Shown here: positions 54,801 through 63,911 of the stretch, piece by piece | How positions within the stretch are numbered: the first letter of the stretch is position 1 | How the letters are laid out: each line of letters opens with the position of its first letter | NCBI GenBank assembly: GCA_946894095.1 | Contig: OX335647.2 | Coordinates: 10,000,001-10,064,000, forward strand | Direction: 5' to 3' | Source of the DNA: Incurvaria masculella | Taxonomy: Eukaryota > Arthropoda > Insecta > Lepidoptera > Incurvariidae | DNA length: 64,000 nucleotides | The notes under the pieces: model-generated | The model's database searches: none | What the model was told of the DNA's origin: nothing | Seen by the model: the letters and a program-made list of their open reading frames with translations, nothing else | Position numbers and translations under genes: made by a program

Positions 54801-55490
54801 TAACTTCTTTACGAATATGCTGCAAGGCTGGACCCGAACCAGCAGAACATACCATTCGCGGGTATTGCGTATTCCAATTTCACCAGCTGCTGTATACCCA
54901 TAATTTGGAATTCTCCTACAGTCCCTCCTCCCGTAATCAATGCCTCCTACTAACACAGTGTTTAAGATTATACCTACATAAATTTATTTAACGCTTCATC
55001 TGCGTTGCGGATACATTGAAAACTGAGAATAGTTTTAGTAATCGTGCGGGCGTGTATTGCAGACGATATTCCGATACAAGCGGGCGCGGTGGGCGGGGTG
55101 GCGGCGGAGGGTTCGGACGCGCTCGCCAGCATCACGGAGGAGGCGGAGACGGAGTCGGCGGGCGTGCAGCGCGGCGGCCTGCGCTCCTCGAAGCCCAAGC
55201 TGCCCGGCTTCCCGGGCCTCGGCAAGAAGGCGGTCAAGCAGCGCGTGACGCTGAAGGAGGCGCGGACCGGCAGCCGCAGCTCGCTGGGCGGCGGCGAGGC
55301 GGGCGAGGGGGGCAGCCCGCCGCCGCCGCCGCGCCGCGCCGCCGAGCTGCTGCTCGAGGCGGAGAGGAACGGCGCCGCCGGCGAGGCGAGCGAGTCGCTC
55401 GAGAGCTCCGACGCGCTCTCGCACATGACGAGCGACTCGCTCGAGCTGGAGACGCCGCGGCTCGCCACCATGCAGGTGAGCTCCGTCTGA
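45619..55490 (+). CDS. FAM126A: Hyccin (FAM126 family), with two alternative last exons
   Basis: Shared exons: 45619-45816, 47350-47515, 47877-47971, 48624-48841, 50177-50427, 50795-51007. Then either 52292-52599 (482 aa) or 55063-55490 (522 aa); all joins keep frame. Hyccin stabilises the PI4KIIIalpha-TTC7-EFR3 complex that makes PI4P at the plasma membrane. Family landmarks: WLTEYAAL near the start (human hyccin has EWLSEFKTL there), LFSFYRSREVELQRFCLQFLP, GLYNFEVVDESGKPKVVSF, LTESALRRW, LNAQNRLKVMTALLFVYN and [17 protein letters not shown]. Residues 1 to about 310 are the folded hyccin domain; the rest is variable, as in other animals. An acceptor at 45560 (TTACCCGCAG) shows that the first coding exon has an upstream 5' UTR intron. 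Confidence 0.94.
46540..46925 (+). repeat. Interspersed repeat family E, copy 2
   Basis: CCTATCAATTCCCCATAC, GGGTGATAACTGTTTTCATG, CTAGGTTTTTGAAATTTTTG, AAATATATTAAACTCTGACA, GGCAGTCGCTGTGCAAAATT, GCCTTGGCCAATGCATCAAG. Confidence 0.8.
46921..47058 (+). pseudogene. LINE RT C-terminal end in hyccin intron 1
   Basis: Plus-strand text NRVVDNWNGLPEEIISASSV NVFKNQLDLYLK ends at a natural TAA (47056-47058) and is followed by an A/T-rich tail. This pattern (VVxxWNxLPxxVVxAxSVNxFKxxLD) is the C-terminus of CR1/jockey-type RT. Open in frame here, so relatively young. Confidence 0.85.
47350..47515 (+). CDS. FAM126A: Hyccin exon 2 (residues 67-121)
   Basis: Acceptor TTTCTCTGGCAG, donor GTGCAT, phase 1 out. 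Encodes LLEQVCVQLFSFYRS through CIETLLI, matching human LLEPVCHQLFEFYRS ... CIEALLLG. Confidence 0.94.
47700..47752 (-). repeat. Dispersed repeat family D end, reversed
   Basis: GTGTGGTATTAGCCATCCAT..CAGGTCGC is the reverse complement of the family D start (ATGGATGGCTAATACCACAC). Confidence 0.6.
47877..47971 (+). CDS. FAM126A: Hyccin exon 3 (residues 122-153)
   Basis: Acceptor with a run of T ending TTTCAG; donor GTGAGT. Encodes GLYNFEVVDESGKPKVVSF and SLAQASIYHE, matching the GVYNLEIVDKQG and SVYHE motifs of vertebrate hyccin. Only splice-aware reading shows it. Confidence 0.93.
48125..48545 (+). repeat. Interspersed repeat family E, copy 3
   Basis: CCCTAACAATTCACCATACT, GGACGATAACTGTTTAAATG, ACTAGGTTTTTTTTT, AAAATATATTGTTAAAACGT, ACGTTAGGGTCTGGAAGACT, GTCTTGGCCAATTGACATAG. 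It ends about 80 bp before hyccin exon 4. Confidence 0.75.
48624..48841 (+). CDS. FAM126A: Hyccin exon 4 (residues 154-225)
   Basis: Two in-frame acceptors exist. I chose TTTACAG ending at 48623, because PLSLAPQFLTES then aligns ungapped with human PSSIGSMALTES; the other (CACCCCAG ending at 48638) would drop five residues. Encodes LNAQNRLKVMTALLFVYN. Donor GTAAAT; phase 2. Confidence 0.9.
48842..50176. other. FAM126A: Hyccin intron 4
   Basis: Holds the RNase H-bearing LINE relic (49440-50010). Otherwise AT-rich; ORF 48884-49144 has no domain. Confidence 0.6.
49440..50010 (-). pseudogene. LINE relic with RNase H and C-terminal zinc-finger region
   Basis: On the minus strand: HIGLEGNERADKLAKSAVN, the conserved HxGxxGNExAD motif of RNase H; then TDIVITLRLRSGHTPLNKSA, and CNVCNKTEDQFHILIEC, the CCHC finger typical of R1/I/jockey-type elements. 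It has at least one stop and a frameshift and lacks the RT. Confidence 0.85.
50177..50427 (+). CDS. FAM126A: Hyccin exon 5 (residues 226-309)
   Basis: Acceptor TTACCTGCAG; codon AG|G gives Arg. Encodes [20 protein letters not shown], almost identical to the vertebrate [20 protein letters not shown]. Donor GTAAGT; phase 1. Confidence 0.94.
50795..51007 (+). CDS. FAM126A: Hyccin exon 6 (residues 310-380)
   Basis: Acceptor GATATGTACAG; codon G|AA gives Glu. Encodes GPMGISVALSPATTTLTVSK and TNASFRTKKLP, equivalent to the ITPTSSRISRNAVTSMSIR region of human hyccin. Donor GTGAAT; phase 1, shared by both downstream exon choices. Confidence 0.88.
51008..52291. other. FAM126A: Intron before hyccin exon 7a
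   Basis: AT-rich; no repeat or exon recognised. Exon 6 donor and exon 7a acceptor bound it. Confidence 0.5.
52292..52599 (+). CDS. FAM126A: Hyccin alternative last exon 7a (residues 381-482)
   Basis: Acceptor CTGTATAACAG ends at 52291. Joined to exon 6, the split codon G|AT gives Asp and 102 open codons follow to TGA (52597-52599). The encoded tail begins DECGNFCMLPNECYWPDDLE: four Cys in the first 15 residues. It then has His/Trp-rich text (HLAPWLHAHPGHWHLPLW) and ends YIPKFLTERGLPD. I do not recognise this tail. GC content is well above the flanks, as in real exons here. Candidate poly(A) signals: ATTAAA near 52977, AATAAA at 53537-53542. Confidence 0.7.
52600..54755. other. FAM126A: Region between the two alternative last exons of hyccin
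   Basis: Probably 3' UTR of the short isoform at first (poly(A) candidates near 52977 and 53537), then intron. No coding signal; ORF 53702-53953 on the minus strand has no domain. Confidence 0.45.
54756..54960. mobile_element. SINE-like repeat, second copy
   Basis: CTGCAAGGCTGGACCCGAAC, CGCGGGTATTGCGTATTCC and TGTATACCCATAATTTGGAA match 32640-32865. Lies about 100 bp before hyccin exon 7b. Confidence 0.7.
55063..55490 (+). CDS. FAM126A: Hyccin alternative last exon 7b (residues 381-522)
   Basis: Acceptor GTGTATTGCAG ends at 55062; codon G|AC gives Asp, then DIPIQAGAVGG and a disordered tail rich in Gly/Ala/Ser/Glu with PPPPPRR, to TGA at 55488-55490. The exon is extremely GC-rich. The last codons read ATG CAG then GTGAGC: a perfect donor motif (CAG|GTGAGC) sits nine bases before the stop codon. 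The exon may therefore sometimes splice onward to an unseen exon. Confidence 0.82.
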
Positions 55491-55629
55491 GCGGGCATCG
55501 CCGCCGCGGTATCGCTGCACCGTCGCCTCGAGTCGGCGACCATGGAAGGACGGGAGAGGCGATCGAAACTCATTCGTATGGTGGCAGCGTAGCCCCGAAG
55601 TTTTCGAAAACGTCTAACTGTTTCCCTTT

Positions 55630-55925
55630 CTAGCATCACACAACGCGGAATGGGCAGGAAAAGCACCCGTTCACTGTCGACATTCCAAAAATCAGAACCA
55701 ACCGATCCTCTAGGTCCTTTATTTTTCGGGATGGTAAACTATGGAATGCACTCACTGCCGAGGTATTTTCCCCCAAGAACAATTTGAGGTCCTTCAAACA
55801 TGGTGTGAAGAAGCACCTGGCCGGCTGGCATGGTTTTGGCGGCCTTTTTAAAAGTTCAACACATGGGCGTCGTCGAACACCTTAAGAGGCCCTGGCATAC
55901 ACCATATGCTGCACTTAAAAAAGCT
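55630..55925 (+). pseudogene. LINE RT C-terminal end and 3' tail
   Basis: Plus strand reads HPFTVDIPKIRTNRSSRSF IFRDGKLWNALTAEVF..NNLRSFKHGVKKHL, a classic jockey-like RT C-terminus, stop, and the tail shared with 14636-14780. It starts about 140 bp after the hyccin 7b stop, so it lies in its 3' UTR or flank. Confidence 0.85.
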
Positions 55926-57560
55926 TACAAATTCGGGATGTTTGTAAAACTAAATTGCGTCATGTGTACTTCTTAAGTGGAACTAGAGATAATCAGTGGT
56001 AAGCGAGCTCAGTCACCGGCGCTGCCGTCATTGTATGTTAAAGTCGCCGCCATAAAGCCGCCCCTATAAAATCGAATGTCGGTTGCTACCCCTATCCTTC
56101 CATGCCCGTTGCCTCGACTCGATAGAAGACTTGTTGAAAGTAGATTTACCCCAACCTAAAAATGATGTTTTGAGTGTTGTATTCCGTATAATAAGTCTGT
56201 CCTTTTTCAGATTGTAATTCAGATTTTCCATTATGTATCTATACGATGTATCCCTCCTGCTAACAGGAAAATTTGTACTTATCAGATATTGATGATTGTG
56301 GGGTGGAGCCGTATTGAGCAATGTAAACTTTGTGCGGTAATAGAGATTCAGTAAGAAACATTATTAGTGAGATTTACTTTAAGTATAACTCTGTAAATCA
56401 CTGTTATTTGCTACACGAGCTAGTGTGTAGGAAACATCATGTATAGTGTTAATATGTTTATCAAATTTATATGTATTAAAAGAGTATTTTATTTGTATGG
56501 ATATTAATGATAGGTGTATATTTTGACCAAAATGTCCTCTAAAAAAACTTTTTTTTTCTTTTATGTCAACAAAGTAAGCTTAAACATGTTTTAAATTCGA
56601 AGTGATTTAAATAATCTTAATTTTCTACATTACGTGAAAACATATGACACCCACTTGCAAATAGTCTTCAATTTCACTGTACTATATAACACCTCCATTT
56701 TTTTTCATTACCAATAAAACACTGACAAAAAAATATGTCTGGAAAGCAATTCGGTTCAGTCCGTATTTTTTTTTCTATTTGCTGTCACCGTGTCGTGTTC
56801 GTATACAATTCAATATAAAGAACAATATACAACAAAAAGGAACAGGTACCTTAAATTTTCATTTACCTATGCAAAAACTTCTGTGATCATGTATATTTTG
56901 CACCATTATTCATCTGCATTGTTGATTATTTCGACGTAGTGTATAGTTACACTTTCACTGTCTAGTGTAGTGAGATCGAAACTAAATTGCAGCCAATGTT
57001 ACCTTTTTTTTACTTTAAATTGCCAACACTCTGCTCGTCTTTCGCATACACAAAATATTGGCCCACTTTCTGTTTTATTGCGCAGTAAGAACTGATGATT
57101 GACTCCATCTTACACTGCACGAATTTAGATTGAAAATATTGGTGCATTTTAAAATGATTTACATCGATAGACTGGTGTGAGTAATGGTCATACTGGTGAA
57201 AATTTGACAAATACGTGAAATAATTGTAGTGTGAATTAAGTAAAAAAAGTAATATGTATACTCTGAGAAACTTTTGGACTGACATACTTTTTAAACAAAA
57301 AAAAATTATAATGGGTGCCATTCTGGCTCCCGAACACCGATATATGTTCTCAGGACCCACCCAACAGTTGACAATTGACAACTTTGTTTCGCGCAATGAT
57401 GTGTTTAGGCACACGTCATGAGTGGCAAGCCCATTGCTGTATTATCTATTTTCTAGGTGCTAGTTGCCACAACACCGAAGTTGTCAGTTTCCTCATGATG
57501 TCTTCCTTTACGGCAAAGCATTGGTGTTTCATATGTAAATGCACTTTTTAAACTCTTAAC
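55926..57560. other. Hyccin 3' flank
   Basis: AT-rich. Poly(A) candidates include AATAAA at 56713-56718. The 134-codon minus ORF at 57010-57414 is rich in Tyr/Phe/His/Asn from AT-rich DNA and has no recognisable domain. Confidence 0.45.
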
Positions 57561-57662
57561 GAAAAAGACTTAACGAAGAAGACAATGGTGCGTCGAGCTG
57601 TTATCGAACCCACGGATCCCGGCTAAGACGCGCAGCAACAAACCACTAGGCCATGCACACCT
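57560..57662 (-). mobile_element. tRNA-derived SINE fragment
   Basis: On the minus strand: GGTGTGCATGGCCTAGTGGT (box A-like TGGCCTAGTGG) and GTGGGTTCGATAACAGC (box B). Not a tRNA gene: the arms do not pair as a cloverleaf. Confidence 0.75.
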
Positions 57663-58680
57663 TTCACTGTCCAAAGTATTTTAACCGTCCATGAAAAAAC
57701 TACATCTGCGCTTATTTGCATAGCAGCGAACAAATCACATGAAAAAAGGTACATATCTATTTTAAACTCCAAAGAATTGACTAATAAAGCTGATATATAG
57801 GAATTCAATTAATTGGTCATCATTCTAGTGACATCAGATTTTTTTCTATATCGTGTCCGCGCTTCACGGTCGATTTTACATATATATGTTCGTTGAAAAT
57901 GCGACGTACTTGCATACTACGATAAACTATATTTTACTGAAATAAATGTCACTGTAACTTTTTACAGAATTACAAATTATTTGATTAGTAGGAAAAAATA
58001 AATTGTTTGAATATTATTCATGGGTACTCATATTACCTACTGTTGTTAAAAAGGTATGTAACTTTCTAGTATTATAATCAATAACATTTTAAGTAAGTAT
58101 TGGTGTCTAAGGTAAGGTTAATTTTATTTCATTTAATTCCGGGTAATTAAGGATGTCTGTTGTAGAGGGGTATTGTGCAAATTCGTTTTTATGTAAAGGT
58201 ATGATAAGTATTTAAAAGTAATAAAAATATGTTGTACCGTAGAAGGTATCTTGGAAAGTGGCTATATTCCTATGCAATCCAAAATAAAGATGTTGCATCA
58301 TGACATGCCAAATGAAAAATCGACCTGTAGACATTTTGAAATTATTATTTGTATTTTGGTAAAATCATGCTATTGAAATTGAAAATATTTCAAGTAAACA
58401 TTACTTTATGTGTTAAAAGTATCTTTTCCCATGAGAAATGATTTTATGAGTGAACCAAATCTTTTCAAAGTACACAGACAGATTTTCCTAAAGTTATAAT
58501 TATATGTGATTGTGTTCAGCCTATACTAATTTTCTTCTAACAACATACAAAAACAAATATACTTTGAAGCGGTAATTCATTATAAATTTTAAATATACCC
58601 TCATTAGATGTTGTGGCAAATTTATATTCAGAATTTTAGATTCATTGGCTTGGTTGTGATAGGCATTGGAAGTTATACTG
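57663..58680. other. AT-rich intergenic stretch
   Basis: Nothing recognised on either strand. Confidence 0.45.
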
Positions 58681-58925
58681 TTAGATGGCGCTATGTAACT
58701 GTGGTGCTAGATGGCGCTGTTGTTGAGATGCACAATCGTTTTTTAACCGACCCTTTTATAACACGCCCATGAAGGTTTCTGATCACATTTTACCAGGCTC
58801 CGTTCGAGTTCGTTCGATCGGAGCCCGTTAAAACATGACCAGAAACTTTAGCGAGCAGGTTACTCAAACTGTCAGTTAAAAAATCTTAATCTCGACAACA
58901 GCGCCATCTATCGGGCCGAAAACTA
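58680..58925. mobile_element. MITE with AGATGGCGCTGTTGT inverted ends
   Basis: GATGGCGCTGTTGTTGAGAT at the left, inverted at the right as ATCTCGACAACAGCGCCATC. The interior is itself palindromic (TGATCACATTTTACC..GGCTCC / GGAGCCCGTTAAAACATGACC). A diverged partial copy is at 63230-63385. Confidence 0.8.
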
Positions 58926-61280
58926 TGGTATCTTTCAAGTTAGAACCAGCTATACACATTCACAAAATTTCAAATCTGAATATAAATCGGTTGTGTATTC
59001 GCATGTACGAACATAGTGACACATATTTTTTTAAAATTATATGAATCGTTTTTGTGTTATGTTTGCAAGAAAGTTTTTATGGGGCATGCTCTTTCTGAAT
59101 CCTATAAAATATAGCTCGCCAAATTTAAGAATGTATCCTACGAGCAGAATAGACCTGCATTTGAAAAATTTCCATCGTCTGCTTTAAATTATGAACTCTG
59201 TAAAATGTGTTGATGGAGAATGTGTATCCAATACTTATAGAATGTTATTCCTTGTTGATGATTAAAGTAATGTTTTAAAATGTTGATATTTCCTTAATAA
59301 TTTTACTCCAATTGAATAAGTTAAAAATACACTAACAATTACTGTACTTAGTGGGTGTGCCATTACTAATGGTCTGGATTAACTGGTGGTGTGTAGAAAT
59401 TCTTTGTACTTTGGTGTAGTTAATATTTTTCGCTAAGATTTGTCTAACATCGACTGAGTATTTCTTACATAGATGTTTTGAGTTGATATTTCCTGCGAAA
59501 TCTTGTGATCAAATTTCCATTTGCTGATGATATGGAAACAAGGCTCGGGTCTTATGCACATTTCGCATTGGGACAGGTCAGGAAGACATAACAGTGGGTG
59601 TTCAACGTTCAGACAGTTCTTAAGACTGGGTGTGAATCGAAACTGACCATCTTATAAAACATTGTTAAACCATTGTATGTTATTGTAACTGTCTTGAAAT
59701 CTTCTTAACAGATTTCAGTGACAAAAGAAACAAAAAAACAATAAAATTACAGATACCTCTCTAGTCTGTGCTTGCCACACTGCAATGCCGGCTAGTTCAC
59801 ACGCGTCTAGTTTCGGCTAGCTATCCAAGCTACCAGCTTGCACAGAATGTTTATGCAGTCCAATGTTGCCATTGGTCCAGTGAGACGTGCATGCCCTGCG
59901 GCCTTCATGCTAGTTATTTTAGATGCATGATATTTATCACAACTGTCATGATACTAACCCATCTTACCACAATTCCGAAAGAGCTTTGCCATTCTAGGAC
60001 TTTTTTGGGAAGAACTACATTTAACTGGATGGTCAACACAGACAGTCTTTCATGGGTTTAGAACCACAAATGGATCCATTTGCTTTAAGAAAATGCACGT
60101 TCAAATATCAGATAAGACATCCTTAGCAAACTGACCTGCTGTACCTTTACAGAGACATGACTTTTCCGTTTAAAGCAAGACACATGATAATATTACAAAG
60201 AGGTGACCCTGATGTACGGTGCCACTTTGCTTAGCATTCATAAAGTAGTAGTTACCTAGAGTACAATTGTAAATAAAATTAAGAACATGCAATAAATACC
60301 TTTTCATTTTCTTTAAGAAAAACCTTCAATTCCTTAAATTCTCATTTAAATACCTATGTAAATGGCAAGCACTACAATGTTCTGCTTATTTCTTCATTCC
60401 CGAAAATAATTATATTATAATACATTATTTTAGTGTGATAATAGTTGCAATAATTTCAATACAAATTAAAGAATATTTTTACTATACTTAAAGAAATGAT
60501 ATATATTGTAAATTTGAAAACTTGAGGCTAGTCACGTGTAGGTACATCCATACGCTGTGAACAATCCCGAACCAAGGAACACTGATCTAAATTACACTGC
60601 TTACAGGTCCAACCTGCGACTTTATGGACAAAAACTCTTTTTCAAAGAACAAGACAACGTAAAATTAACTGTGAAGTAAAGTAAGATTATGAAATTCAGA
60701 AAAATTTTTTGTTGCCAAACCATTGAATTGCATTTGGGGGTTTTATCTTAAGGCCCTGGTACTAGCCAAATCGCAAAGTTAGACGAGGCACCCCAAGTTA
60801 ACTAACTAAGTCTGACGATTATAAGTGTCATTCTTACAATATATGATTCCTTGTCTATTAATCAACCTATTTTCGTTAATGTATGTTACCTTTTTCTATA
60901 CAAAATACATTGCGGAAACGGTGTCCATTTCCGAACTTTTTTGACTAAATGTAGAAATCTAATAGCAAATGGAATGTTTTGTTTATGCATATATGCTGTT
61001 TTTGCTTATATCTATTAATCGAATTACTTTCAGATTTCTAATGAGAAAAATCAACTTTTTTATTTTTATTATTATTTAAATAAATAATGGAATCAAAAAA
61101 TATAAACAATCCATTATCAGTCTGGAGTTCTATTTGGATTTTCTGAAGCGTTTCACTACATATTATTACATTTGTTAAAAAGTGCATTTGTATGGCGCGA
61201 GTAGTTGGCCAGTCCTAGCGCCTTAACTGTGTGACACACGTAATTTTTTAGTAGTAATGTTTAATGGAAGGTGATCAGAT
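58926..61280. other. AT-rich intergenic stretch
   Basis: A family D copy is at 59930-60060 (CACAACTGTCATGATACTAA, AACTGGATGGTCAACAC). No gene recognised; ORF 59768-60061 overlaps that repeat. Confidence 0.5.
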
Positions 61281-61569
61281 TCCATACAATGGCTCGTACC
61301 TGTTTCTCAGTCAAATAAATATATTTTTTCTCATATTTTGCACATTAAATTAAATCAACTGAGAGCTTCGTCTGTCCCTACGTAATTCTATTTTTGATAA
61401 ATTAAATTTTATCTGTGGTATACGCCTCTAAAAATATCATGGATACCATTTAATTTATTAAAAAAAAACTTTCAGGCGTAGCTCTCAGTTTATTTATTTA
61501 ATGTGCAAAATTTCAGAAAACTATTTCTTACTTTGACTTTCCTATTTAAGGCACGAGCCATTGTATGGA
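61281..61569. mobile_element. Foldback element with long inverted arms
   Basis: TCCATACAATGGCTCGTACC (61281 on) is inverted at the end as GGCACGAGCCATTGTATGGA. Inner TTTTGCACATTAAATTAAAT / ATTTATTTAATGTGCAAAA and CTGAGAGCT / AGCTCTCAG are also inverted. Arms are about 100 bp, imperfect. Confidence 0.82.
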
Positions 61570-62364
61570 ACTTGATAGCGTCGTTATCCTCTAGAAAGGT
61601 TAATAATCAAGCAGTGTGTGACAGCAAATACAGTCGCACGATCAGACACAATATGGCGGGGTCATTTATTTTCTCGGTTAGGGTATGAAAACGTTTGGGA
61701 AAAACAAAGAGCTTGTTGCTTTTGTCGCTAGTTGCATGAAAATCAACTAGGCAGTATCCTGGTGATTGAGTCTGTGTTCCCACTTCTTGAATTTACCACA
61801 TAGTACATATATTTAGAAAAGTCTTTGGAAATAATGTTATTACATGTGTTATGTAAATAAGAAAGATTATAACAATCGTTTCGAATATTGAAATCACAAA
61901 ATAAAATGATCCAAGTCCAAATTCAGCGCCTTTTATTTACTTAAATATTATATTAACATAAGCGGGCCACTTTCAAAATATTTGCTTTGCTACGATGGTT
62001 TTACCTTAAACATGCTTGAATACTGTTTGCCTTTTCTGAAACATGCAGGTTGTTGTGAAGATTTGTAAAGGTGGGTCAGGTCTTGAGACCCACGGCTGCG
62101 CAGCTGCTTTCCTCTAGTCGTGATTTCAATGTTGTATATGTGTTAACGAGTTGGAAAACTTCGTTAGTGTGATATAGACATCATGTGTTTTTGTTATGTT
62201 GGACGTTCTAGCAGGTAGCGCCATCTAGTGCCATGTTAACTAGCTTCTATGCATCTGTTTGCTGCATTTGTGGCATGTGAAACTAGCAACTCTTAGCAGA
62301 GGGCCCTAGGTCGCCACAGTGTTAGTGGAAGTGGTTCAAACGTTAACTAGATATTTCCTAGACA
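61570..62364. other. Intergenic stretch
   Basis: AT-rich; no gene. TAGCGCCATCTAGTGCCATG at 62215 is a word shared with the MITE ends at 58680. Confidence 0.45.
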
Positions 62365-62632
62365 TATTTCGCACACGAAGGGTTCTCTGCCATCGTACAA
62401 GATTTTCTGTATGGGGGGGGGGGGGGGGCATACAAAAAATCTAATTTTTATTATTTTTAAATTTTGCCCATTAGTTGTTATAGTGCAAAATAATTACACA
62501 CTCTGTGAAAATTTCAGCTGCCTACTATTACGGTTCACGAGATACAGCCCTGTGTCAGACGGACGGACGGACAGCGGAGGCTTAGTAATAGGGTTCCGTT
62601 GGCATCCTTTGGGTACGGAACCCTAAAAAACT
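62365..62632 (-). repeat. CCGT-type 'GGTTCCGTAC' repeat, reversed copy
   Basis: CACACGAAGGGTTC at the left; ACGGACGGACGGACAGCGGA and GGGTACGGAACCCTAAAAA at the right. Contains a run of about 14 G at 62415-62428. Confidence 0.8.
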
Positions 62633-62851
62633 AAATAAGATTTGCATTACCATCTCCAAATCACTATAAGACAGTTAGTTGACAGAGGGACCTCATTGTT
62701 TATCATCATCATTTTGGGCAAGTCTCGAGTGTCCGCCACCATTGTTAATCTTCGACAAAACCAAACGACGGAGGGTGCTGCTGATTTAGCTTGTAACGCT
62801 CGCGCGGGTTGGGAGACATCCGGGCCACCTGGGGAGCAATGAGAGCATCCC

Positions 62852-63212
62852 ACATGGCCCTTCCCGGCTTGCTATTGCGTTCTGGGACTTTATCTGTTTC
62901 AAAGAAAAAGACAGAATCCGTGATGAGGAGGATGCAACATGTCCACAAAGCAGGCAATGCGCGTAGTATTTGATTTGGTAAGATTTACGAAAATGTTGAT
63001 TACAAAACGACTTACAGCTAAAAGTAAATAACGACCACTGTAGTAAAAAAAAAAATTAAATATAAATATTCATGAAACAATCCAGGTTTGATAACCAATA
63101 TTGTAAGGTGTTTTTATTATATCGTCATACGTATACGTATACGTGATACGTTATACGTCCAAAGTTATTGTTTAAAACGCGCGAAACATTCGAACTTTCG
63201 ACCTTATAATTT
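62852..63212 (+). mobile_element. Degraded, truncated copy 7 of the TTAA-bounded transposon family
   Basis: GGCCCTTCCCGGC, TTTCAAAGAAAAAGACAGA, GATGCAACATGTCCACAAAG, TTTGGTAAGATTTACGAAAA and CAAAACGACTTACAGC follow the family order. Both TTAA ends are lost. A TACGTA-type short tandem (63124-63162) has expanded inside. Confidence 0.8.
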
Positions 63213-63229
63213 ATATGCTGAACCTCAGA

Positions 63230-63605
63230 CTCAGGGAACCTTTAGAGTCGGGAGGCTCCGCTCGTTTTTTGTATTTTCACCCGAACGGGGCCCGGTAAAA
63301 TGTGATCAAAAACCTTTGCGGACATCTTATAATTAACTATCGTGTAAAAAGATTCTGGATCTCGACAACAGCGTCACCTACCGGCAGTGCGATCACGAAG
63401 CGCAACATGAGGTGTAGGTGCCGCACCTACCCCAAATTGACAGCAAACGGACGGCTTTCGATTACAAAATATGTCAGTTTTGAGTACTAACCGCACTTAA
63501 TTTCGCACTTCGTAATCGCACTGCGGTTACTTCCTTATCGTTATCGCAATTTAGCTGTTAAATACAACCAACCTCCCCCGTTTCGTGCTTCGTAATCGCA
63601 CTGGG
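63230..63605. mobile_element. Adjacent MITE fragments
   Basis: 63230-63385 resembles the right half of the 58680 MITE (CCGGTAAAATGTGATC, ATCTCGACAACAGCGTCACC). 63385-63531 resembles the 13779 MITE (CAGTGCGATCACGAAGCGCA, TTCGTAATCGCACTG), with one more terminus at 63584-63605. Confidence 0.65.
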
Positions 63606-63789
63606 GGTCCAACTATAGCTAAGAACTATCCAGATGAATCTATAATAAAAATAATACATCAAAATCGGAACAATTACAAACACACGCATACCGTAATTTT
63701 ATATCTGAAGTAAGTATACAGATAAAATCGATGTTATTGAAAGTTGTAAGTTCTTAGTCCGTAAACGAGTAAGATAAAATTAAATAAAA

Positions 63790-63905
63790 ATCGGCCAAGT
63801 GCGAATTTGGCTCGCACACGAAGGGTTTCGTACCATCGAAGAAGATTTAACACAAAAAAATCACGTTTGTCATTAACAATCATTAATTTTAAATTTTACC
63901 TATTT
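63790..63905 (-). repeat. CCGT-type repeat, terminal fragment reversed
   Basis: ATCGGCCAAGTGCGAATTTG, CTCGCACACGAAGGGTTTCG and TACCATCG are the reverse complement of the 3' end at 4640-4690. Confidence 0.75.
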
Positions 63906-63911
63906 TTATTT

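Noticed and set aside
54974..55666. Minus- and plus-strand ORFs of 160-230 codons around hyccin exon 7b
   Set aside because: Extreme GC content removes stop codons in all frames. Only the frame continuing from exon 6 in phase 1 is supported.
57010..57414. 134-codon minus-strand ORF
   Set aside because: AT-driven composition, no domain, no splice context and no support from neighbours.
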